This document shows, piece after piece, positions 29,980-39,349 of a DNA stretch of 64,000 nucleotides. The translations under genes and the position numbers were made by a program. The notes under the pieces are model-generated. The model had not been told where the DNA came from. It did not search any database and saw only the letters and a program-made list of their open reading frames with translations. The first letter of the stretch is position 1; every line of letters begins with the position of its first letter. The stretch comes from Chenopodium formosanum (taxonomy: Eukaryota; Streptophyta; Magnoliopsida; Caryophyllales; Amaranthaceae), in the NCBI GenBank assembly GCA_024500155.1, contig CM044868.1:36691665-36755664 (forward strand), in the 5' to 3' direction.

Positions 29980-30475
29980 TGTTTAGGGTATTTTTACCCT
30001 GCCACGTGGTCCAATTAGAGGGTGACACGTGTCAGCCTCAGATTGGTCCAAAATGGACCAACCCCTGTTTGACACGTGTCATTCCGGAGATAGAAGGGAA
30101 AAGGTGGCCTTCAGGCCCAAATCCCGAGATAGCCGGAATACGGCGCAACCCACCAATGATTAGGGTACAGTGACCTAATCAGGGGCAATTCCCAATGACC
30201 CTATAAATAGGGGGATGTTCCTCCTTTTGAGAGGACGGTTTTTGGGACCAATTATTGCAACTGTATTCTCTGACACCAGAGAAACACCTGAGCTTGGAAT
30301 CCGAGCAGATACTCACCTAAATTTCCGTTCTCTTTATCCCGTTTCAAGTTACTAACTTGTGCGTCGGAGGCGGAGCACCACCCAACAGGTGTCTCCGTTG
30401 GTTTTGCAGGTACAGCTCACTGCGGATCAGTTTTCGTGTTGTAACTCTCCCAAGGGACAAAAAACACCCAAAACA
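29980..30475 (+). repeat. 3' LTR of the Tat element
   Basis: Same length and termini as the 5' LTR, TATAAATA at 30202-30209. Differences seen by eye: C/T, A/T, GT/AC (two bases) and A/G. The right flank is CAATC. Confidence 0.95.
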
Positions 30476-30480
30476 CAATC

Positions 30481-31010
30481 CATAAAAACTCCACTTTAAT
30501 AACTCATTCTCATGCAATCATTTAAATAAAGATGATCCTAATCTAGTTCAAATCACTTTCATGCATTTAAACTAGAAAACATCAAATAGAGTTCAACAAT
30601 AATCCCAAGCTAATAAAAATCATGTCTTTCATCAATATATGGCATAAGTTAAATCCAACTATCATCATTCGTCCAATATCAAATCATATCTTCCACCCTC
30701 TTCCCCTAGCTAAAAGTTTAGCCTAGAGAAGGGAGATTAAACATAATATCAAAACTAGAAATAAACTCAAAACAAAACATGATTAAAATCAATGAAATCA
30801 ATAACAACTAGATAAGCTAATAAGATTGACAAGAATAAGTAACAATAAAACAATTAAATAATACTAAAGGAAAGGAGAAGAGATTACTAAATAAAGGTTT
30901 AGTGAAAGATGAAAACTTGGAATCTTGCTTGATTGAAGGAAGATTAAAACTTGAGCAAAGTTGAATACAATAAAGGATGCTTGAATAACAATCTATTTTC
31001 TCTCTCTAGA
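30481..31010 (-). repeat. 5' LTR of element A, remaining part
   Basis: Continues the LTR interrupted at 19248. It is AT-rich with CTCTCTCTCTAGATTAGGATGG-like sequence near its right end. The usual LTR start TGATGAGTG is not seen, so about 500 bp of the 5' end may be lost; the right border is approximate. Confidence 0.5.
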
Positions 31011-31089
31011 TTAGGATGGCCCTGTAGAAAGAATGAAATCAGAAACAAGGTAAAATCGAAGCGGTAATGCAAAAAATATATAAAAAAAG

Positions 31090-32949
31090 ACTACCTCTCG
31101 GATGACGTTGTCCCGACAGCAGGTGGCCGCATTCCTCATCCGGATGAGCTGGCTCTGGAAGGCATCTATACATCGTGCCATCGCCGAAACCACCTTACGC
31201 GAAAACTGTCAGAGAAATAATTCAGTAAATATGCATGATATATGGACAAAAATTGTGAATAAATAGACTTACTCGAGTCTGGTGGCGAGGAATCGACCGC
31301 TCTACGAAGCGCTCACCTTCGGAAGCCGGAGGAATCATCTCCTCAATCGGCCCATATGTCCCCCGGTAATGGATGGACATATGGGGTGGCACAAACTCAG
31401 TAGCACCGTCCTGATAAAGCAAAAAAGTCAGTAAAACATTACTTGGGGGCTACTTAATGGAATGTAAAAGCTAAAAAAACTTACCCTCACATCCTCAGCC
31501 GGTACGGGGGCTGGAGCTAACAGCGGCAGTAGCTCCTCAGCATAGCACCGCTCAGGGATCGCGTAGGACTGCCAAGGGGTACCAGCTCCCTCGGACATGC
31601 TGAATTACCGCGCGTCGTCGAACATATGACGTGGTGGAGGAGCAGGAACGACGAAGACATCAGAGGAATGGTGTCTAGCAACCCTCTCTCCTAAGTACGC
31701 GATCGCCCCATAATTCCCCAGGAAATAGCGACACTCAGCAGAATACTATGCGTCTAACCCAGGGACTGTCCAGCCGCCCCACGACCGGTACACCACCTCA
31801 GGCCCCTACAAAGAACATCAATCAGGTGAGAGTATACCTAAAGCGTCGCGAAAAAGAAAACAAATAAAAAAAAAGTCGTACCGCGATGATCCAGCTCCGG
31901 ACATGTGTAGTAGACATATCCACATGGCGGCCGCCCCAAGAAGCGCTCATTGGAAATCCGCGCGGCGATGGTCTTGCCGGCGCAGCAGAGAGGAAGTGCT
32001 CGTAGAACCAGATCTATAAGGAGTTAAAATTGTGAGTAAATGCTAGCTAAAATGTAGAGCTGAACTTTATAGGGAATAATGTTTACCTTTACGACCTTCC
32101 AAAAGGCAGACAAAGCAACATTCGTCCCAAAGGACCGGTGTCGACACGAGTCCCTCAGTGCACGAATGAAGTCAGCGTAAGCCAAGTTGGCCCAGTCATA
32201 AGTCCCGATCAGGTGATGATCGCGGACAGCAGGAAGGTAGTAAAGCAACACCCTACTAGCCTTGTCAGGGGAGACCGTCCCTGACAACAACATCAGTGCA
32301 AAGATGCGCACCCGCTGCTCTTGGGTGGTCGCATCGTCATAAAAAGCCGCTGCCGGCTTCGAGCGGCGAATTCCCTTGGCACTAAACTAAGTCGTCTCGA
32401 CCTCAACTCGAGCCCGAATACTGATCGTCCTTAACAGCTCCTCGACCTCCGCATAAAAGACGTCGATTCCACTGTCGAATGGCAGTGGCACAGAGTTGAA
32501 CTCTAGTCCTGTAATGATACTGAAGTCCGTAGGGGTGACCATCATCTCGCCCTAGTGGAAGTGGAAAGTGTTAATGGTGTCCCAGAAGAACTCCACCAAA
32601 GAGCGCACTATATGGTGACCCCCACTAGAGGAAACCATAGCCTCGGAGGTCTCAAACAGGGTAGCCAGTTCGCAAGACTCCCATAGAAGTCTCGTCTCAA
32701 GATCTCTAACGATGTACATCTTGTACCAATCGACCAAACCATCACAGCCGGAACAGTGATAGCGCGTCCTCCCGACCGTGATGCCCCGTCTCACCCTCTC
32801 ATGTGGTGGACGGGGGCGAAGAAAAGGGTATGCTCATCCCACTTGGGGAGTCGACCAAGCGAAGTAGAAGGTGTGACGTCGTCCTCTACGGGCTCATGCT
32901 CCCGTCAGGTGTTTCAGGACCGTGAACCCGAACCTCGCTGTCTAGCCAT
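31090..32949 (-). pseudogene. Plant mobile domain (PMD/MAIN-like) gene, decayed, antisense to the Ogre-like LTR
   Basis: Minus-strand readings in order: MARQRGSGSRS then stops; PKWDEHTLFF; CDGLVDWYKMYIV; LVEFFWDTINTFHFH, stop, GEMMVTPTDFSIITGLEF; RIFALMLLSGTVSPD; LLYYLPAVRDHHLIGTYDWA; FWKVVK; then, after a 73-nt GT-AG intron (32014-32086), IWFYEHFLSA and RHVDMSTTHVRSW; then, after a second intron (~31807-31882), GPEVVYRSWGGWTVPG. The FHF..GEM-TPxDFxxITG, RYLP, GTYxWA and WxYEHF motifs identify the plant mobile domain. At least five premature stops, mostly explained by C-to-T or G-to-A changes. PMD genes occur both in hosts (MAIN family) and inside Tat-like elements. Confidence 0.72.
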
Positions 32950-33589
32950 ACTACATTGTGCAAATCATAAATTAAGGTTCTATAGTATCTAAGGTTTGCC
33001 TAGCCGCATGATACTATGTTCGCAAAAAACAGAGTACATAGTACTAAAACAGAGCACAAATTTAAATTAAGCATAACGGCATTTTTCAAGCAATTAAAAA
33101 ATTTCTTGCAATACTATAGTAATTATTGTGACAAATTGGACAAGAGTTGCTAGCAAAAACATCAAGAACAAGTCACATTGTTCTTCACGACCTTAGCAGG
33201 TCCAAGAATGGCAAATTGCTCATTTCTTCACCAAATTGAGTCAAGCAAGTCTCAAATTACTCCCAAGGCAATATATAAACATAATTAAATAATTTCATGG
33301 CATAAAACTTGATAAAGAAACTGAATTGAGCATTTTTAATTTTGAATTTACATGAAATTTGTCAATAAACATGTCAAAAATTCATAAAAACTGATGTGAG
33401 TTTGAAGAAAACTTACATAGATCGGGAAAATAGATGAAAAGAGCTTTAATTTGCAACAAATTTGAGTGAATTCGGTTGAGAAACGAGCAAGAACGAAGCA
33501 AATGAAATTTTCTAGTTTTTTCGAGTGAAATCGAGACGAGCAAAGCAGCAAACGAAGAAGAAAGGGGTATTTAAGGAAATCCCCGTGCT
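32950..33589. other. Non-coding AT-rich stretch upstream of the PMD pseudogene
   Basis: No coding sequence supported. From about 33380 it resembles (inverted) 53260-53400 in element E, so it is at least partly internal sequence of an Ogre-like element. Confidence 0.45.
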
Positions 33590-33597
33590 GGCGCCAA

Positions 33598-33700
33598 GCC
33601 CTACGCGTTGGCGTCTAAAATTAGGCTTGGCGCCTGGCGCCAATCCCAGCGCCTGGCGCTAAGGCTAATTGTGTGGCGCTGATGGTTTTTCAGCAGCGCC
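33598..33700. repeat. GGCGCCA / GCGCTGG palindromic cluster
   Basis: Repeated TTGGCGCC, CTGGCGCC and GCGCTGG words. A similar cluster lies at 35119-35225 inside the LTR and a degenerate one at 53050-53170 in element E. Confidence 0.65.
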
Positions 33701-34530
33701 AGAACGCCCGACCACTTGGTGAGGTTGTTCTACCTTTTTTGCGACATATTTTGGGTTCCTTGGTACTCCAGTTAGCCCCTCTAAGCAGTTTGACATGATT
33801 TTTAGTAATCGGCTTGATTACATAAAGTGATCGACCTGATGAAAGATCGTCTCACTTAGCTTAAAGCGCCTAAGCATTGGCTCATTAACAAAAAAGGCAC
33901 CGACATACTGGTTTATTCGCAAAACGGACCGACATACAGTTTCATTCGCAAAAGTACTCACGTGCAAGCTCGAAGCAACGGAAGCGCTAACGTATAGGCA
34001 TAGCAGAAGCAAAGTTCAGGCCAACTTTTAAGAATCGACCGATGGATGTCTTCCGTAATTTCCTTTGGAAAATTATCGCATCAAATGAGGATGACTTCAA
34101 GCGAGGATATCTTCGACGGCATTCCCTAGCTTGTGGAAGGTTGTCAAAAACGAAGAATCAACTGAAGGTGATTTTAAGAGAAATAATCTTCGATATTATT
34201 CCCTTGGACGTTGAATATTGTCAAAGTAGAGGAGGATCGTTTCAGGCAAATCAATCTTCTATATTGGAAGCAGTTACAGGCGTAGCGGTTTTCAAGCGGA
34301 ATGGCATTCTCTAACTTGTAGGAGGTCATCAAAACAATCGGTTACTTTCAGAGACGTGTGCTCGACGGTGCAAGATACGCGTTTCATAATTCTTTTATGT
34401 GTTTAACTAATGCTAGTTTTGCAGGTATCGGCGTTACAAGGGTGATTTAGGATCGTAGAACGTTCTGAATCATTCTCCGTCACTATCGCTACTTTGACTT
34501 TTGTTTTTGAAACTCGCGTTTCTCCAAACT

Positions 34531-34549
34531 CAGTCAAAGTGGGGGATTC
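34531..34549 (+). other. Polypurine tract of element B
   Basis: CAGTCAAAGTGGGGGATTC directly before TGTAGACACCC. The copy in element E (51711-51729, inverted) differs by few bases. Confidence 0.65.
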
Positions 34550-35250
34550 TGTAGACACCCATTTGTGTCTCCCCAAAACCAAACCCAGTGATGAGTACCT
34601 TTCACGTCGAATCATAATAGAATGAAGTGAAAGTGTGGAAAGTCTAGTGTTGCGGATAGTTTTAATATCTTTTCTCTTCTCTCTGTTTTTAAAAACTTAT
34701 TTTAAGAAAACAGTCAATCCAGTTTGGTTGGTCCATTATATGGGTCCAATAGTAGTGTAGTTGGATGGGGCTTGACAAGAGCTTTCCAACGATATATTAT
34801 AAGCCCAATTCCGATGAATATTGAGGAAGTTGTGGCCAATTTACTAAATTGGGGCCGCTTTGAACCTTATATGTGGCCCAATGATCTAAAGGAGGACCTA
34901 ATATGATTTATCATTCCTAATGCAATTAGGAATTGTTTTAGTCTTCTAGATTCTTCTAGAAGGTTTTTCTCATTCCTAATTCAACTAGCATTGATAAATT
35001 GACTTTTGTTGACTTTTCAGAGTTTTAATTAAAATCAAATAGCATTTTTGAGGAAAATATATGATTTTATCCTCCAGTACGGCAAACTTATTTGATTTTC
35101 GAAAACGCATTAAAAACAGGCTTGGCGCCTGACTCTGGGCATTGGCGCCTGGAACCAGGCCTGGCGCCACCCATTGACGCCTGGCGCTAGTGTTGGTGCC
35201 TAGCGCTAGTTAGCCAGGGTTAGCGCGAGCTCTGTTTTTCGTGCGTTGAT

Positions 35251-35270
35251 GAGTGGCATTTATGCCACTC
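35251..35270 (+). other. Palindrome at LTR start
   Basis: GAGTGGCATTTATGCCACTC: perfect 9-bp arms with TT between. Equivalent sites: 37229-37248, 37430-37449, 43245-43264. Confidence 0.75.
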
Positions 35271-35642
35271 CTTTATCGTTTTTCCTTGAGGATTCTCCCC
35301 TCATTTGCCCTTGTTTGGCTCTTTTTCTAAGCATTTTTACTTAGTTTTGCTTCCTCTTTTCTTTCTCCTTTATCTTCCCTTTTCTTAGTCTTCTCGCTTT
35401 GTTTTTATTGTGATTTTCATGCTTATGCTTTGTAGGGACCATCGGCATTTTCAAGAGGAGGAAGCTAAGCTCAAGGGAAGCTGGAGGAAGTATGATTCAG
35501 AAGAGGTTCGGCCGAACCTCCTGAAGGTGTGGCCGAACCTGCTTAGTGGTTCGGCCGAACGTCGAGGCAGGGACAAGATGCAATTTGGCAATTTTGTAGG
35601 AGTGGTCGAACCACAGAAGTTCGACCAGACCAGGATCAGGTT

Positions 35643-35746
35643 GGTTCGACCGAACCTACCCATGGTTCGGCTGAACCTACCCATGGTTCGGCCGAACCTA
35701 CCCATGGTTCGGCCGAACCTACCCATGGTTCGGCCGAACCTACCCT
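35643..35746 (+). repeat. 21-bp tandem repeat containing GGTTCGGCCGAACC
   Basis: Five units of GGTTCGGCCGAACCTACCCAT-type sequence starting at 35643, 35664, 35685, 35706 and 35727. Two isolated palindromes lie upstream at about 35504 and 35550. Confidence 0.9.
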
Positions 35747-36689
35747 TTATTCCGGCCGAACCTTCCCATTATTCAGTCGGACCTCTTCTTTTATCAGTTT
35801 TCTCTGTACGGACTATATAAGTCCCATCATAGAACGTGAGGCAATTAGAATAACTTAGTTTTAATTTTTTATACATTTTAGTTTAATCTAGGGAGAGAAA
35901 CACTATTAGTCTTCATTGGTAGAGAGAGAAAGTGCGATTTTCTTCATTGATGAACTTGGATTTTGAAGAAGAAGTTTGTTCAATCCTTTGTAGACCTTCA
36001 TCTTCAATTAATGAGCAATCTCTTATTCTTTCTCTTTACCTTTGTTTTTTATTTTGCTTATTTGCTTTGATTTTTCTTCTTTGCTTATTAATTATGTTGA
36101 TACTTATTGATTTGATGATTGATATTGTTTTCAATATGATTTGTGAGTAGTCACCTAGCCAAGGGTGTGGGGATGGTGTAGTTTCTAATTGTTCATGCTT
36201 AAAATGTTGGGGTTATGTTAATGGTGATTAAAGTCTTTGCATGCTTGATATTCTTTAATCTTCTTACAAGTGCACATTGTTAGTTGATTAAAGGTGAGTC
36301 TTTGCTAACACGTAACGGAAGTTGACTTAGTTGAGATTCATTACTATTGATAATTCTTTGATTGCACATTCTAATATATGGTTCTAGTGTGGAAACATAG
36401 AGGTTATGTTAGGAGAAACCGATTAACCCCGGAAGGCGGTTAGATTGGGCCTTACTTCGATATTCATGCATGTTTAGTTTACCATTGATTTGCTACTTTG
36501 TTAATGCATGATCAAGCGTCATCATCACCTACCCATTTCCCTTGGTGCCTAGTTATATTAATTTTAATCCATTTCGTTCTTAGTTTAATATCTTAGTTAT
36601 TCACACTTCTTGTTCTGAGATAGCTTAGACTCTAGGTAATGAATACGGTGCTTAAGCATTTCTCCCTGTGGTTCGACCCCTCTAATCAC

Positions 36690-37224
36690 CGAACCTAATG
36701 ATGGTTTGACCGAACATATCCTTGGTTCGGCCGAACCATTCTTCAGATTTGAAAAAAAATTGTTGCTGCCATAATTTTTATGCTGCTGAAAATTTTCGTG
36801 ACCCTTCATTCCCATTTTCGTCACCTACCCCTTTCTCCTCCTTCTCACTCTAAACCTCCGTTACAAACCCTCTTCCAACCTCAAATCTCCATCAAAATCA
36901 CTCCAATCTTCACTTTTTCTCACTTATTTTCCATCCTCTACTCAATTTCTACAATCTCCACCAAAATTTCCTCACTAAAATCCCATCTTTTCATTTTCCC
37001 CAATTTCAAGGGTTTGAGTGCCTTGGTGTTTTTGGGTTTTTACTTGCTTCCAATCAATTGTGGTATGGTTTTCCTAGCTTTTGCAAGTTTATTTCTTCAA
37101 TTTCTCATAGTTTTACAATTTTTTACATATTTAAGTATGAACTGTGGTATTCTTGAAATTGTTAGTAATAACTTGTTTGATTCATGTGGTTCTTTGGATT
37201 TACTTGTTGCAATTGATTGGTTGT
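36690..37224 (+). other. Post-pol leader of element C, first part
   Basis: Matches the minus-strand leader of element A at about 12600-12070. It includes a pyrimidine-rich stretch (36800-36990) and an opening reading LVFLGFYLLPINCGMVFL. It is interrupted after GATTGGTTGT by the solo LTR. Confidence 0.65.
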
Positions 37225-38914
37225 TGATGAGTGACATTTATGTCACTCTTAGGGAGTAGTTTTAGAGTCATTTTCGTGTTTATTTTATCTTATTTTCCTT
37301 TCTTTCTCTTTAATAAAGTTTCTAGTTTATTTTGGTAATTTTGTCGTGTTTTAATTCTTTTCGTAGTTTTTAGTTTATTTTCGTATTTTATTTGCTTTTG
37401 ATTTGTTATATTTCGTTCTTTATTTTGATGAGTGGCATTTATGCCACTCTTTTATCCTTTTTCTCTAAGGATTCTCCCCTCGTTTGCACTTGTTTGGCCC
37501 TCTTTCTAAGCATTTTTACTTAGCTTTGCTTTCTCTTTTCTTTCTCCTTTATCCTCCCTTTTCTTAGTCTTCCCGCTTTGTTCTTATTGTGCTTTCCATG
37601 CTTATGCTTTGTAGGAACCATCGAGATTTTCAAGAGGAGGAAGCTAAGCTCAAAGGAAGCTAGAGGAAGCATGATTCAGAAGAGGTTCGGCCGAACCTCC
37701 TGATGGTGTGGCCGAACCAAAGTGTGGCCGAACCTGCTCAGTGGTTCGGCCGAACTTCGAGGCAGGGGCAAGATGAAAATTGGCCGTTTTGCAGGAGTGG
37801 CCGAACCACAGGAGTTCGACCAGACCAGGATCAGGGAGGTTCGACCGAACCTACCCATGGTCCGGCCGAACCTACCCTGTAGTCCGGCCGAACCTTCCCA
37901 TTTGTTCGGTCAGACCTATCCTTTTCTCAGCTGACTCTGTACGGACTATATAAGTCCCTTTTTTGGAACGTTTTAGGGGAATTCAAGAACTATCTTTTCA
38001 ACTGTCTAATTAGTTTGGGGGGAGCTTCTCTCTAATTAGTTTTAAGTTAGGTTAGGATTAATCTTCTTTGGTAGAGAGAGAAAGTGAGGTTTTCTTCATT
38101 AATGAACTTGGATTTTGAAGAAGGAGCTTGTTCAATCCTTTGTAGACCTTCATCTTCAATTAATGAGCAATTTCTTACTCTCTCTCCTCTATTTTTATTT
38201 GTTTATTTTGATTATTATTTTAGTTGTTGGTATTGCTTGTTGATCATGTTGATTCTTGATTATTTGTTGATTAATCTTGTTATTATCATGATTAGTGAGT
38301 AATTTCCCCATTAAGGGGATGGTTGTGGTGTAGTTGGACCTTGAGCATGTTCTAGGGTTTAGAATTGATTTATTTGTGATTAAAGTCTTTATATGCTTGA
38401 TATTCTTTAATCTTCTTGCAAGTGCACATTGTTGGTTGATTAAAGGTGAATCTTTGCTAACAAGAAACGGAAGTTGACTTAGTTAAGGTTCATTACTATC
38501 GATTGTTATTTAATAGTACCTCCTAGTATATGGTTCTAATGTGGAAACATAGAGGCTATGTTAGGAGAAGCCAATTGACCCCGGAAGGCGGCTAGATTGG
38601 ATTCTTAATTTCGATATTCGAGCATGTTTAGTTCATAATTAATTCAATTTCTATGCCTTTGTTTATGTTCAAGTGAATGCTATACCGAAACCATTTCCCT
38701 TAATGTTTTATTTCTTGTTTTAGCATTTTTAGACTTTAGTTTATTTATCCCCTATTCCGGACTAGCTTAATTGTTGATAATATTTGGTGGTGTTTACCGT
38801 TCTCTGTGGTTCGACCCCTATGCTTGCCTTATACTCGTATTAGGTTTGTTTAGGTTGTATAAATTGTATTTGATCTAGGGATAGACAATTGACGACGCGT
38901 TTATTCCCCTGTCA
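37225..38914 (+). mobile_element. Solo LTR inserted in element C, TSD GTTGT
   Basis: A 1690-bp LTR starts TGATGAGTGACATTTATG and ends CCCCTGTCA, flanked by GTTGT (37220-37224 and 38915-38919). Removing it and one GTTGT restores GATTGGTTGTTGATAGTAGAAC, as in element A near 12060. It is related to the element C LTRs but has about 200 extra bp at its start, where the terminal motif TGATGAGTG is repeated at 37426. It contains a shorter GGTTCGRCCGAACC array near 37683-37900. Confidence 0.9.
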
Positions 38915-38919
38915 GTTGT

Positions 38920-39349
38920 TGATAGTAGAACATGTTTCTATGATGATTATGCATGTTTGCCTTGGTTTTATTTTGATCTCAATGTCTTTTCTTAAGAATG
39001 TTGATTTCATACTAGGGTGTTCATGTTACCATTTTATGATTGAGAAATTCATGAGTTGGATGTTGTTGGAGATTGTTATTCATTGTTTTGGTTTGTTTTT
39101 GACGGTTTGATGAATGGATATCATGAAAATTAGGGGACATCATGCCAAATTTCATCTAGACTTTGTTAGGACTCATATAGGAATGTCATAGGAATTCTTA
39201 TTCAAGCCTTGTTTAAAATGTATTCATTCATGCCTTGAATTGTATACTCTCATGCACACACTTTTACCTTGGCTAGCTACTTGGCTTCTTATGTCATTTC
39301 TTATCAATTTGTTTTAATAATATGCTCTTGGTGAATTTGTAGAATCAAA
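38920..39349 (+). other. Post-pol leader of element C, second part
   Basis: Continues the leader after the solo LTR. Similar to the element A leader up to about 39190 and from about 39220 to 39349. An acceptor-like GAATTTGTAG ends at 39342, eight bases before the ORF-1 ATG. Confidence 0.6.

Larger units (their letters stand above)
19249..30475 (+). mobile_element. Young Tat-type Ty3/gypsy retrotransposon with antisense gene
   Basis: The 11,227-bp element has 496-bp LTRs beginning TGTTTAGG and ending CAAAACA, and a perfect 5-bp duplication CAATC at 19244-19248 and 30476-30480. Layout: LTR, primer site, gag-protease, UAG, pol (RT, degenerate RNase H, second RNase H, integrase), repeat-bearing spacer, four-exon gene on the opposite strand, polypurine tract, LTR. 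By eye the LTRs differ at about five of 496 positions, so insertion was recent. The dual RNase H and long 3' region with an antisense ORF are marks of the Tat group. Confidence 0.95.
11790..31010 (-). mobile_element. Athila-type Ty3/gypsy element A, main body (with nested Tat element)
   Basis: On the minus strand the order is 5' LTR remnant (31010-30481 and 19248-18789), primer site (18784-18766), gag, protease, RT, RNase H, integrase, then post-pol leader to 11790. After the mitochondrial-like block, ORF-1 follows at 258-1. The pol sequence (integrase beginning MDFFGPFVSSCGNLYILVAVDY, FMDDF in RT) is Athila/Calypso type. The element is dead: every gene has stops or frameshifts. The Tat element 19249-30475 is inserted in its 5' LTR, flanked by CAATC duplications. 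Confidence 0.85.
33590..34549 (+). mobile_element. 3' internal region of Ogre-like element B
   Basis: Inverted similarity to 51711-53100 of element E runs in the same order: GGCGCC-rich stretch, GGGTTCCTTGGTAC phrase, the CTAAGCATTGGCTCATTA phrase, and the final 250 bp before the LTR. It ends in the polypurine tract CAGTCAAAGTGGGGGATTC. No coding sequence is left. Confidence 0.72.
35247..36682 (+). repeat. Left LTR of element C, 3' end missing
   Basis: Aligns phrase by phrase with 43241-44743 but stops after GTGGTTCGACCCCTCTA; the last ~65 bp of the LTR and the primer site are missing. It contains the 21-bp repeat array at 35643-35746. Confidence 0.85.

Noticed and set aside
35451..35726. 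ORFs with repeated GRFGRTM or RPNLPMV units on both strands (also at 43445, 43540, 12696)
   Set aside because: They are translations of the 21-bp palindrome-containing repeat and are open on several frames for that reason.
36780..37259. 159-codon ORF rich in Ser/Phe/Leu
   Set aside because: Although partly conserved with element A, it is the pyrimidine-rich leader; in A the frame is broken and the 3' part runs into the solo LTR. Treated as leader.
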